This document shows positions 25,381 to 32,906 of a stretch of 34,626 nt of DNA, one piece after another. Position 1 is the first letter of the stretch. Each line of letters opens with the position of its first letter. The stretch spans positions 1 to 34,626 of the forward strand of contig JACQHZ010000007.1 of assembly GCA_016198745.1 (NCBI GenBank), given 5' to 3'. The notes beneath the pieces are model-generated. The model did not search any database and had not been told where the DNA came from. It worked only from the letters and a program-made list of their open reading frames with translations. The translations under genes were made by a program, and so were the position numbers. Source of the DNA: Verrucomicrobiota bacterium. Lineage in GTDB: Bacteria > Verrucomicrobiota > Verrucomicrobiia > JABWAM01.

Positions 25381-27074
25381 TCTACATCTCCGATATGCGC
25401 CAATGCCGACCGATCGCCAGGTTTTCGGAGAAACCCACCAGAAACCGCTGGCGCATCATCCCTTACGAGACGACCGATCCGCATTTGAAAGACGGCCAGA
25501 TGATCGGCGCCGCCTCGTATGTGGATGCGCCGGAGGTGCGGCTTCCACTGCGCCTTTCGGGTTGGCACGCAGTTTACGTGGGCTATTGGAACCCGTACCA
25601 CGCTTATGATGGCGGCCTGATTCTGAAGTGCAAACTCAGCGGCGACCCATGTTTTGTCCGTCTGCATGAACCAACGGCGGATCCAGACCAATATGTTACC
25701 TGCCTGAGAGAGGCATTCGTAACGACGGCTGATCTGACCGGGCGAGATCTGGTATTCGGGAAGGTGCGCGGTCCGTTCGGGCAGAAAGCGTATCTCGCCT
25801 ACGTGAAACTCGTGCCGCTCACCTCCGAGGAGATCGCCGCCGTGAAAGCCGACCGCGCTCGGAAAGATGCAAGGATCGTGCAAGTGACCATAGATGGCGC
25901 GAGTTTTATGGCCGGCAACGAGTACACGACCAAGGAGCATATCTTGGAACTGGTCGAACGGTATCGCTACTCGGATGTGGGCAAGGTGATCTGGGCCGTT
26001 ATGTATGGTGACGTGACCAGTTACCCTTCAAGGATTGCAACCTTTAACGGCGCCAAGCCCATCGTGCCGATCAGGAGCATCAGCGCGGCAGTTCCGTATG
26101 CCGCCTATTGTAAAGTGGCATACGCGAGCATACGAAAGCTGACCTCCAAAGGCATTATTCCCGCGGCCGTGGCCGCCCGGCGCGTTCATCAGATGGGGCT
26201 GAAATTCGACATCATGTGTCGCCTCGGAATCACGGGCGGCAGCCTTCCGCCGATGGACCAGGGAACACCCAAGAAGTTCTTGCCATCGCACCCGGAATAC
26301 CGCCAGGTCTTGGCGGACGGTGCGGCGATAGACAAAGCCAGCTATGCTTTCTCCGAGGTCCGCCGCTATGCGCTGTCCATCATACGCGAGGCGGCGGAGA
26401 CTTTTGATTGCGACGGCGTGAATCTGGCCTTTGTGCGCGGACCTTACTTTGTGATGTACGAGAAACCCGTGCTCGATGCTTTTCATAAGGAATACGGAAA
26501 AGATGCGCGCAGCATGCCGCTTGACGATCCTCGGCTGATCGCTGTGCGATGCCGCTTCCTCACCGGGTTTGTCCGCGCTGCGCGCCGGGCGCTTGATGAA
26601 GTCGGCGCGAAGAAGCGCAAGAGAATCGCCATGTCCGCATACGTGTTTTTTGAGACGCAGTCCAATCTCAAATTCGGCATCGACGCGGCATCATGGATGA
26701 AGGAGGGATTGCTGGACAGCATCATCTGTCAGCAGGGGAAAACAGACCACCGCCTGATCGCCGCCGCCAAGACAAGTCATTGCAAGTTCATCAGTCAGCC
26801 ATCGGGCGGCGACTTCGTCAAAAGCTGCCACGCGAGTTACGAGGCCGGTGCGGATGGGGTAGCCGTGTGGGATGCGGACCATGTTCAGGACCAGCCCCCG
26901 CGATGGGCGGTTTTCAGCAGGGCCGGTCACAAAGACGAGCTTCAGAGAAGTGAGGATGAGCATTCGTTTCGCGCCGGCAACGCGCCTGAGTTGAGCAGGA
27001 CCATTCGGTTAAAAACGGTTGGCGGCATCGATGTGTTCCAAGGTCTGTGGCATGCGGCTTTCTCGTGCGGTTGA
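25377..27074 (+). CDS. TIM-barrel glycosidase-like protein (GHL10/DUF187-like)
   Basis: The protein is 565 residues from ATG 25377, which overlaps the previous stop. The N-terminal third is a beta domain (WHAVYVGYWNPYHAYDGGL, a carbohydrate-binding look). From about residue 165 a barrel follows. The segments AETFDCDGVNLAFVRGPYFV, AARRALDEVG and ASWMKEGLLDSIICQ match the order seen in glycosyl-hydrolase-like family 10 proteins, where the strand after FDCDGV normally carries active-site acids. No signal peptide, so cytoplasmic. It is the last gene of the operon; the stop is followed by a hairpin at 27082 and a terminator-like stem at 27244. Substrate unknown. Confidence 0.7.
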   Translation: MIYISDMRQCRPIARFSEKPTRNRWRIIPYETTDPHLKDGQMIGAASYVDAPEVRLPLRLSGWHAVYVGYWNPYHAYDGGLILKCKLSGDPCFVRLHEPTADPDQYVTCLREAFVTTADLTGRDLVFGKVRGPFGQKAYLAYVKLVPLTSEEIAAVKADRARKDARIVQVTIDGASFMAGNEYTTKEHILELVERYRYSDVGKVIWAVMYGDVTSYPSRIATFNGAKPIVPIRSISAAVPYAAYCKVAYASIRKLTSKGIIPAAVAARRVHQMGLKFDIMCRLGITGGSLPPMDQGTPKKFLPSHPEYRQVLADGAAIDKASYAFSEVRRYALSIIREAAETFDCDGVNLAFVRGPYFVMYEKPVLDAFHKEYGKDARSMPLDDPRLIAVRCRFLTGFVRAARRALDEVGAKKRKRIAMSAYVFFETQSNLKFGIDAASWMKEGLLDSIICQQGKTDHRLIAAAKTSHCKFISQPSGGDFVKSCHASYEAGADGVAVWDADHVQDQPPRWAVFSRAGHKDELQRSEDEHSFRAGNAPELSRTIRLKTVGGIDVFQGLWHAAFSCG

Positions 27075-27081
27075 CCTGCAT

Positions 27082-27108
27082 ATTTCATGAAAGTTCCTTT
27101 CATGAAAT
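27082..27108. repeat. Perfect 12-bp-arm hairpin (TGCATATTTCATGAAA type)
   Basis: ATTTCATGAAAG and CTTTCATGAAAT pair perfectly around TTC, eight bases after the operon stop. The start (GCATATTTCA) matches the repeats at 10-39 and 7779. No T-run follows, so it is more likely a repeat or a 3'-end stabilising stem than a terminator. Confidence 0.6.
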
Positions 27109-27175
27109 GACGCTCGGAGATGATGAGCGTTCGCTTTTGGTGGCAGGAAGGACCCAGACAGCGCTGTTTGCAAGA

Positions 27176-27199
27176 CCTGCCCGCCGCCAGGCAGGCGGG
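27176..27199. repeat. Palindromic repeat family A, intergenic copy
   Basis: CCTGCCCGCC-GCCA-GGCAGGCGGG matches the copy at 2936-2959 at every arm position; only the four-base loop differs. Confidence 0.75.
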
Positions 27200-27243
27200 G
27201 AAGGCCACAAAGAACTCGTGGCGACAATCCTGACACCGGACCC

Positions 27244-27266
27244 GCGCAAAGCCTTTGCGCATTTTT
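27244..27266 (+). terminator. Rho-independent terminator of the plus-strand operon
   Basis: GCGCAAAG and CTTTGCGC pair around one base and are followed by ATTTTT. It lies 170 bases after the last operon gene and just before the end of the convergent oxidoreductase gene, so it separates the two converging transcripts. The T-run serves only the plus strand. Confidence 0.55.
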
Positions 27267-27270
27267 GAGG

Positions 27271-28464
27271 TCAAGAATGTTTTTGAAAGGTAAAATCCAG
27301 CGCCTGGCCTTTCCGGAGCGACTCGACGGCCCGCAGGGCAAGCTGCGTGGCCAGCGCGCCGGCGCGGCCATCGGCGTTTTCGGGGCGCCTGCCTTCCAGG
27401 AAACATCGCGCAAAATGTTCGAGGGATTCGACCCAACCTTTGTCGGGAACGAGGCTGCTGGCGTAATCGGTTTCGCGCTTGAAAGGATTCGGGCCGAAAT
27501 CGCGGCCGGGCCGGCGCACCTGCTCGAAACCCATGCTCCACTGCTTCACGGTTTTTTCGACGTCGCAGGCCCGGCACACTTCGTAATAATCAAATCCATG
27601 CCGGCCGATTCCGGCCGCCTGCTCGCCAAGATGGCACGCGCAGGCTTCGTCGAATTCGCCGGGAAAACCGCGCACGCGCAGGTCCACGAAGTCGCTGATG
27701 GTGACCGCCTTTGTTTCGCAAAAGATTTCCAGATACTCCTTCCACAACAGGCAACTCCCGAGTCTTCCCAACAGGAAGGACGCGCGACTGCCTCCGGGGA
27801 AATCCAGCGCCAGCAGGTTGTTTTTGAACGGGTCGCCGGTCATATAAACGCGCGTCGGCTCGCTTTCCAAGAGCCAGCAAAGGAAATCCAGAATGTGGGT
27901 CCCTTCGTAAAGCATGTGCGGTTTGTTCTCGTAGTAGCCCTGGCTGTACTCGCTCGGCACCGGCCACATCATGCGGTAGTTGACGAAAAACGGCGGGCGC
28001 TGCGTTTGGATCAACCGCTTGGCGCGTTGATAGGCGGGCGCGAAACGGCGATTGAACCCGATGGCCAGTTTGCCCGTTGCGCGCGCTTCGGCGGCGAGCA
28101 CCGCGGCCGTTTCCGCTTGGGTTTCGGCCATGGGTTTTTCGCAGAGCACCCACTTGCCGGAATCGAGCGCCTCGACAATCAAGCGGGCGTGCAAGTCCTG
28201 CTTCGTTCCAATGATGACGATGTCCGCATCGGGATCGGCGAGGATGCGGCGATAATCCTTCGTCACGTAGCGCGGATGATATCGGGCTTCATGTTGAGCG
28301 AGCCGTTGATCGTCAAGGTCGCAAATGGCGTGGACCGTCATGATCTTGCTGTGACCGGCGATGTGCAGGTGATGGGCGGTGATGAATCCGCCCGCGCCGA
28401 TGAAGGCAACGCGCACTTTATGGGTCTTCTTTGCAGTTGTCGTGCGATTTGGAAATTGCATCAT
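27271..28464 (-). CDS. Gfo/Idh/MocA-family oxidoreductase
   Basis: The protein is 397 residues. KVRVAFIGAGGFITAHHLHI gives an intact GxGxxxxxH nucleotide-binding loop. DIVIIGTKQDLHARLIVEAL and KWVLCEKPMAET carry the family's EKP lysine motif. EGTHILDFLCWLLES gives the usual substrate-site His and Asp. It is a canonical cytoplasmic NAD(P)-dependent sugar or inositol-type dehydrogenase. Two adjacent ATG codons (28464, 28461) are possible starts. It is the last gene of the minus-strand cluster and probably processes a sugar released there. A small overlapping ORF (28418-28612) covers its start region. Confidence 0.88.
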   Translation of the reverse strand: MMQFPNRTTTAKKTHKVRVAFIGAGGFITAHHLHIAGHSKIMTVHAICDLDDQRLAQHEARYHPRYVTKDYRRILADPDADIVIIGTKQDLHARLIVEALDSGKWVLCEKPMAETQAETAAVLAAEARATGKLAIGFNRRFAPAYQRAKRLIQTQRPPFFVNYRMMWPVPSEYSQGYYENKPHMLYEGTHILDFLCWLLESEPTRVYMTGDPFKNNLLALDFPGGSRASFLLGRLGSCLLWKEYLEIFCETKAVTISDFVDLRVRGFPGEFDEACACHLGEQAAGIGRHGFDYYEVCRACDVEKTVKQWSMGFEQVRRPGRDFGPNPFKRETDYASSLVPDKGWVESLEHFARCFLEGRRPENADGRAGALATQLALRAVESLRKGQALDFTFQKHS

Positions 28465-28612
28465 ATTTCAACCGGTTCAGTCGGGCGACGGTCGTTGCGT
28501 TGCGACGCCGCCACAGCGGCAAGGCGCGGCGCAACGGCAGCAGATGGTGTTTTTGGATGATCCTCGCCACCGACAGCGCGGGATCGCGGCTTTCAAGAAT
28601 GAAATGCGCCAC
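28418..28612 (-). CDS. Possible small protein overlapping the oxidoreductase start
   Basis: A frame of 64 residues from GTG 28612 reads HFILESRDPALSVARIIQKH then LLPLRRALPLWRRRNATT, which looks more protein-like than the competing ATG frame at 28626. It overlaps the oxidoreductase start by 47 bases and lies 10 bases after the 121-residue gene. No ribosome-binding site is clear and no family is recognised. It could be a remnant of a longer gene or a chance frame. Confidence 0.3.
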   Translation of the reverse strand: MAHFILESRDPALSVARIIQKHHLLPLRRALPLWRRRNATTVARLNRLKYDAISKSHDNCKEDP

Positions 28613-28622
28613 ATCAGATTCA

Positions 28623-28988
28623 TCATGGTTTGCTCCTCCGTTGAAATTCATCCGAATCCTTGCGCGGGCGAACCGTGATCTCGCCGAAGACGACCGTCGC
28701 TTCGCCCATCCCGTTTGCACGGCAGTATTCGGCCAAGGTTTGCTCGCCGACCATGGTTTTGTGACACGTGAAAACGATTTTTGACGGCGTGTCAATCCGC
28801 GCGGTGAATTCCAACACGGTGGGACGCTTGCTCGCGTCCCACGGACAGACGAACTCGAATTTCTGACTCTGAGCATAAGGCAACTGCAGTTCCTGGTCCT
28901 TGTTCGGGAGCAGGTTAATGGAATTGATATCATCAGCGAGAACCAGGCAGGGCATGAGCGCCGCGAACAATGCGATGTGGATTTTCAT
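28623..28988 (-). CDS. Small secreted protein of unknown function
   Basis: The protein is 121 residues from ATG 28988, preceded by AAGGAATAAG. The signal peptide MKIHIALFAALMPCLVLA is cleaved before DDINS. The mature 103 residues are mostly beta and polar, with PTVLEFTARIDTPSKIVF, a style seen in small beta-sandwich proteins, and a basic tail RPRKDSDEFQRRSKP. No family is recognised. It lies between a repeat element (29014-29200) and the oxidoreductase in the minus-strand cluster. Confidence 0.6.
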   Translation of the reverse strand: MKIHIALFAALMPCLVLADDINSINLLPNKDQELQLPYAQSQKFEFVCPWDASKRPTVLEFTARIDTPSKIVFTCHKTMVGEQTLAEYCRANGMGEATVVFGEITVRPRKDSDEFQRRSKP

Positions 28989-29071
28989 GATCTTATTCCT
29001 TTTCTAGTAACTGCTCAGGTTATCAGGCTCAAGGGTTCACGGTTCAGGGTTGTCTTTTTCACGGGCATTTC

Positions 29072-29089
29072 GTCCCGCCGTGGCGGGAC
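29072..29089. repeat. Short palindrome, TCCCGCC-N2-GGCGGGA family (copy 3)
   Basis: GTCCCGCCGTGGCGGGAC contains the exact 16-base core of the copy at 166-181. Confidence 0.6.
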
Positions 29090-29130
29090 CTTGCCCTAAT
29101 ATCTTCGAAACGCTCGATTTTCATGTTTTT

Positions 29131-29155
29131 CCCCGCCTGCTGCTGCGCGGGCAGG
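29131..29155. repeat. Palindromic repeat family A, diverged copy in reverse orientation
   Basis: On the minus strand it reads CCTGCCCGCG-CAGCA-GCAGGCGGGG, similar to the copies at 2936, 3132 and 27176 but with a longer loop. It lies within the inverted-repeat element at 29007-29200. Confidence 0.6.
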
Positions 29156-29230
29156 CAACCGTTGAACCGTTGAACCTCTGAACCGTGAACCTGAGTAGAT
29201 ACCTTTTTGATACTGAAGTTTTCCAAGAAT

Positions 29231-31663
29231 TCATTTAACTGAAGGAGCGCCCGGCCTTTTGCGTATAAGAATCGCAAAATGATCGCTGGGCATGCGGACC
29301 TCCGTCGTGATCAAGTTTCCATCCCTTATTTCTTTGACCAATGGTTCTAAGACCTGCTTTCCATCCCCGTCAAAAACATAGGTTTCCGCTCGACTTCCAT
29401 CCGGCCATCCGTATCGGCCGGAGCGCTTGGTAAGGATGCGCTCTTCGCCAATGACCATGCCTGAGCGCAGTTCCAATGGCGTGATCGGATACATCCGATG
29501 GAGGAACGTTAACTCCTTCGGCTCTTCGCTCCAACTGGGGATGGCCAGGACGCCGCCATGCTCCAACAGACCCCGCACAAGTTCAGCCGTGTTGCGGTAA
29601 TAATCACCATCGCCTCGAGTGGGATGATTGCCGTACCCCCAGGGAACGCCAAGATGGGTTTCACGGATGGAAGAATACGAAAAGAGGGTCTCGACGAAAG
29701 CGGGAATCTTGAGATTGAGCAGGGTGCGCGTTTCCATTGGCCCATTGGCGATGATGATTTTATCATTTTCGCGCAAATAATTGACGAGCGCAACATGCCA
29801 GGGCTGCTGCAGGAGCGCGACACTGGACATTTTGCCGGTAACGGCATGGGTTCGCGGATCGATGGCTACCGTGCAGCCGTCCCAGGCCGTGTTCCAGGCG
29901 CGAGCCCCGTAGCCGGCGGAGCAAAAGACATCGTGATACAACCCGTCGGCCTTCAGATCGTTGACGAGATACTTGACCGTCTCCAGCATCGCTTTGCCGT
30001 ACGAATTGTCGAGGGTTGAAATGAAGAGCGGCGCCATGGTGATGCCCTGCGGGCTTCCGGCGACCATCGTTTGCTGCGCGCCATTCGGGCCCAGCAGCCT
30101 CGAATCCGAATATTTTTCGGCGGCGCCCGGCTCCGTGCTGAGGGTGGCATTCATGTAAAACAGCGCCTTGACGCGCGGGGTGACGGCGTGCAGTTGGCGC
30201 ATCCACTCGGAAGTGCGAGCGCAAAACTTCTTCGCCAGTGGAATGGCCGTGCCCATGGCGGCTTTTCCCTGGTCGAACATGGCATCGTAGGAACAGACCA
30301 TGTTGATGTCGCGACTCTTCAACCACCGGCGGCAGTCCTCATCGTTCAACCGGGTCGAAACCCAGTCCACGAATGAAGTCGGGCCGGGGATGGTAAAATT
30401 GGAGCCCCAGTTGCGACGCACGGCGTTGATGAAATCCCAGTAGTCGCCTTGGGGAAGCGGATAAATGCTCCACTCGAGCGTATGATTCCGCCCAGGTTCA
30501 ATCCCCAACTCCCGGTCAGCCAGCCCGATGGCCTCCGGACGCGCGAATTCCTTGACATGCGCCCGAAAGATGTCGTCCTCCGCCACAAGCCCCACGGCGA
30601 CATTTTCCCAACGGGCCAGCACGGTCGGATTGTAACTGTCTTGCTGAGACTGATTCCGGGCATAGTGCGGCCCTCCGCCCAGTTTGATCTCGGTCGGTTT
30701 TTCGCTCAACGCCAGCGCATTTTCCAGCATAACGCCAACGAGATGATTGCTGGTGTTGGTAAAAGTGTCTGCAATGAGGATGTGGTCATCCCGCACCGTA
30801 ACGCGCCGTCCAATCCGGTAGCCTTGGCAAGCCCATTCGGCCTGGCCGGTCCTGCCGCGCGGGATTTCCCGCCACTCACCCGTGGTCGTGACCGCCCACT
30901 GGCCTTCGGGTTCGCTCGTGCGGGTATGGAAGCGGAAGATCCGGTCCCCAATTTGGACGCGGATCATCCCGCCGTCGCTGAGGCGAACGTGCATCCCGAT
31001 CCGCCGCCGTCCCAGCGGAACATAGGTCGGCACTGCTCCGGTGGGCGCGGGCTGAACCGCGTTCCCGGCCTTCGATGTGATGGCGTCGCCGACTTCCACC
31101 CGGACATCGCGGAGAACCAGGTAATGATCCTCGGCGGTGATCTCATTGTGCATGAAACTTACGGTGTTCTTGCCCGGTTTGACGCGGGCGGTGATGTCAA
31201 ATACGAACTGAAAGGGATTCACATCATCGACCGAGTACGGCGACTCGCACGCCTGCACGCTTTCAAAAGAGAAATCCGGCCAACTGAAAAGGAACCAGAT
31301 GGTCCCTCGAGGGAGCGCCCAGTAAACGTCGCGGCCGTTCTTGTCATGGTACTCGAGCGGCTTGTTAAGAAGGTCGGCGCCGACAATGCTCTTTCCGTTA
31401 ACCGTCATCGTCATGGCCGCATTGTTGGCGCATGGACTCGAATAGTTCACGCGCGCCGCGAACGACAGCCGGACCTGTTGTCCTTTCCCCGCTTCCGGCA
31501 GATCGAGGGACAGTTCCGCGGTGGTCTTCTTGCGAACGATTTGCTCTTTGGCTAACAGGATCACGGCGTTCGTGGATGCGGCCAGCGCGGCGGGAACGAC
31601 CAGCGCAAGCAGTACAAGGATTGCTGTTCCCGCTGCAATTTTCCGCGTTTTGTTGCAGATCAT
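29231..31663 (-). CDS. Large secreted protein, probably glycan-active (810 residues)
   Basis: A signal peptide spans residues 1-28 (KIAAGTAILVLLALVVPAALA, cleaved before ASTN). The N-terminal 200 residues form a beta-sandwich-like region with PGKNTVSFMHNEITAEDHYL, the style of a jelly-roll sugar-binding domain. A middle beta region (HVRLSDGGMIRVQIGDRIF) follows. The last 400 residues look like a TIM barrel with FVDWVSTRLNDEDCRRWLKS, LKADGLYHDVFCSAGYG and NDKIIIANGPMETRTLL; LYHDVF is in the position where barrels of glycoside hydrolases place an active-site acid. No CAZy family is recognised. ATG 31663 is followed by a clear signal peptide. Immediately upstream is a MITE-like element (31670-31944), so its promoter may have been altered. 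Confidence 0.72.
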   Translation of the reverse strand: MICNKTRKIAAGTAILVLLALVVPAALAASTNAVILLAKEQIVRKKTTAELSLDLPEAGKGQQVRLSFAARVNYSSPCANNAAMTMTVNGKSIVGADLLNKPLEYHDKNGRDVYWALPRGTIWFLFSWPDFSFESVQACESPYSVDDVNPFQFVFDITARVKPGKNTVSFMHNEITAEDHYLVLRDVRVEVGDAITSKAGNAVQPAPTGAVPTYVPLGRRRIGMHVRLSDGGMIRVQIGDRIFRFHTRTSEPEGQWAVTTTGEWREIPRGRTGQAEWACQGYRIGRRVTVRDDHILIADTFTNTSNHLVGVMLENALALSEKPTEIKLGGGPHYARNQSQQDSYNPTVLARWENVAVGLVAEDDIFRAHVKEFARPEAIGLADRELGIEPGRNHTLEWSIYPLPQGDYWDFINAVRRNWGSNFTIPGPTSFVDWVSTRLNDEDCRRWLKSRDINMVCSYDAMFDQGKAAMGTAIPLAKKFCARTSEWMRQLHAVTPRVKALFYMNATLSTEPGAAEKYSDSRLLGPNGAQQTMVAGSPQGITMAPLFISTLDNSYGKAMLETVKYLVNDLKADGLYHDVFCSAGYGARAWNTAWDGCTVAIDPRTHAVTGKMSSVALLQQPWHVALVNYLRENDKIIIANGPMETRTLLNLKIPAFVETLFSYSSIRETHLGVPWGYGNHPTRGDGDYYRNTAELVRGLLEHGGVLAIPSWSEEPKELTFLHRMYPITPLELRSGMVIGEERILTKRSGRYGWPDGSRAETYVFDGDGKQVLEPLVKEIRDGNLITTEVRMPSDHFAILIRKRPGAPSVK

Positions 31664-31669
31664 TCTAAT

Positions 31670-31944
31670 GGGTGCCTCCGGAAACTAGGAACGGGCGCGT
31701 TGCCGCGGATTTTTTCCAGCGGCAAGGCGTGGCGACTGGCCAATCCCCGCAGCGGGCTTGGCCAGTTCGACACAACGCTGCCGCTGGGAAAAAGACGCGC
31801 AACCCGTTGGGCGTACGGTGGTTATGGCCTCTGGCGGCGTTGCTCGCGGCTTACAGACCCACTGCGGGGTATGCGCGCCGCTCGCGTCTTGCCATAGGCC
31901 ATAACCACCTTTCGCGCGCCCATTCTGAGTTTCCGGAGGCACCC
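31670..31944. mobile_element. MITE-like nested palindrome with TAAT flanking repeats
   Basis: A 17-bp terminal inverted repeat (GGGTGCCTCCGGAAACT, 31670-31686 and 31928-31944) continues as a looser match to CGGGCGCG. TAAT lies directly outside both ends, as expected of a 4-bp target duplication. Inside are three stems: GGTGGTTATGGCCT with its exact 14-base complement (817-830 and 896-909 past 31000), ACTGGCCAA with TTGGCCAGT (31735-31766), and TTTTTCCAGCGGCA with TGCCGCTGGGAAAAA (31711, 31779). It has no transposase gene, so it is non-autonomous. It interrupts an ORF on its right. Confidence 0.75.
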
Positions 31945-32017
31945 TAATGAGATTCAAGGTCAACAACGCGCCAACGAACAGGCAAACCAGACCAACCGTT
32001 ATGGGTTTGGGCGTCAT
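31945..32017 (-). pseudogene. Small hydrophobic ORF coupled to the pseudopilin and interrupted by the MITE
   Basis: ATG 32017 overlaps the pseudopilin stop (TGATG), a strong sign of coupled translation. The first 24 residues, MTPKPITVGLVCLFVGAL then LTLNLI, form one membrane segment. The frame then enters the MITE and runs on to 31685 as repeat-encoded sequence (RVPPETQNGRAKGGYGL). If the element is removed and one TAAT kept, the frame continues without stop into the ATG of the 810-residue protein. The ancestral product may have been a membrane leader or part of a longer protein. Interpretation is inference. Confidence 0.5.
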
Positions 32018-32754
32018 CAGTCCGCCTTGCTCTCATCGACGCTCTCGGCGATGAAGGCATAAGCGCCATCCGTTCTTCCTTGCTTGCCGACCAAATCAGA
32101 CCTGGCCAGCGCCGCCACATGGCCATCGCCAAAAAGGAAATTCCCTTTGCCATGATGTCGGAGGTGCACAGAATTGGCGGGCGGACCCGCGTTATACGCC
32201 AGGAAAAAGTACCGCTGTTTACGGACCTCGTTGGGGTCCGCCCAATTATTGAGCACACTGTCGCCCAGCAGCAGGAAACCGGCGGGAGGACCGAAATCGT
32301 TGTTTTCTGCGTCCACCACGGCGGCGCTGCCAATGTTGTACTTGCTGTCATACATCTGTTGCAGACTGCCGGTTGACAGGATCCGCATGCCGTAGGCGTG
32401 GGCTGCGGAACCGTCCCAAATGCGCGGTGATTGCGCAGGACATAGAAACACGGTTGCCTGTCCCACTTGCGGCGCGGGCAGATAACCGATTGCAAGCAAC
32501 TCGTTCCACGTCTTGTTGCTGGGTGGGTTGAGTGCCGACGGCGTCCATCCTTCATAATCATTGGCATAGAGATGACAGGCGGCGCCGATCTGCTTCAAAT
32601 TGTTCATGCAGACAGTGCTCCGGGCGGAATCCCGGGCGATTTTAAGCCCCGGCATCAGCAGCGCCGCCAGAATGCTGATAATGGCCACGACGACGATCAA
32701 TTCGATCATGGTGAATGCTTCCCTGAAAAAGCGGAGCAAGGGAAATCCAACCAT
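32017..32754 (-). CDS. H-X9-DG prepilin-type protein (pseudopilin-like), second copy
   Basis: The protein is 245 residues from ATG 32754; the track start at 32850 adds an unlikely leader. After a short basic leader (MVGFPLLRFFREA) comes [20 protein letters not shown], a prepilin N-terminus with Glu at position 5 of the mature protein. As in the copy at 12285, the residue before cleavage is Ala. The C-terminus has HHGKGNFLFGDGHVAAL, the H-X9-DG motif. It is the first gene of the minus-strand cluster and divergent from a GntR/LacI hybrid regulator, mirroring the LacI-pseudopilin pair at 11240-12992. The function is unknown; a role in surface glycan use is suggested by context. Confidence 0.86.
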   Translation of the reverse strand: MVGFPLLRFFREAFTMIELIVVVAIISILAALLMPGLKIARDSARSTVCMNNLKQIGAACHLYANDYEGWTPSALNPPSNKTWNELLAIGYLPAPQVGQATVFLCPAQSPRIWDGSAAHAYGMRILSTGSLQQMYDSKYNIGSAAVVDAENNDFGPPAGFLLLGDSVLNNWADPNEVRKQRYFFLAYNAGPPANSVHLRHHGKGNFLFGDGHVAALARSDLVGKQGRTDGAYAFIAESVDESKAD

Positions 32755-32854
32755 GGGGCAGCCTTTTTGCACGGCCAGAATATGGCTCAGCCGCCCGCTC
32801 TTCCAAAGCGCTTTTTGACGCCCAAGGTCAGAAAACTGCCTATATCGCAACCAT

Positions 32855-32884
32855 GTCTTGACCGTTTGAAGACTCGTCTATAGC
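32855..32884 (+). promoter_or_regulatory. Candidate promoter and operator of the hybrid regulator
   Basis: GTCTT (32855-32859) and AAGAC (32869-32873) form an inverted repeat that covers TTGACC (32858-32863), a possible -35. TATAGC (32879-32884) could be the -10 but the spacer is only 15 bases. It lies 22 bases before the regulator's ATG in a 152-base divergent intergenic region. The signal is weak. Confidence 0.3.
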
Positions 32885-32906
32885 GTAGGCCGCAGAGGGC
32901 CACTCG

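Larger units (their letters stand above)
29007..29200. repeat. Inverted-repeat element with remnant of an S23/four-helix-bundle gene start
   Basis: GGTTCACGGTTCAG (29034-29047) pairs perfectly with CTGAACCGTGAACC (29178-29191). Inside are two palindromes (29072-29089; 29131-29155). Between them, on the minus strand, ATG 29124 begins MKIERFEDI, the typical first residues of four-helix-bundle (23S rRNA intervening-sequence-type) proteins; it breaks off after nine codons. The left edge GTAACTGCTCAGGTT is shared with the block at 3685. I read it as a deleted copy of a mobile element that once carried that ORF. Confidence 0.5.

Noticed and set aside
2936-29155. CRISPR-like array from the repeated palindromes
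   Set aside because: Copies are scattered over 26 kb in both orientations, without regular spacers, and no cas gene is present.
31672-31947. 91-residue plus-strand ORF across the MITE
   Set aside because: It is translated repeat sequence, with both ends inside the terminal inverted repeats.
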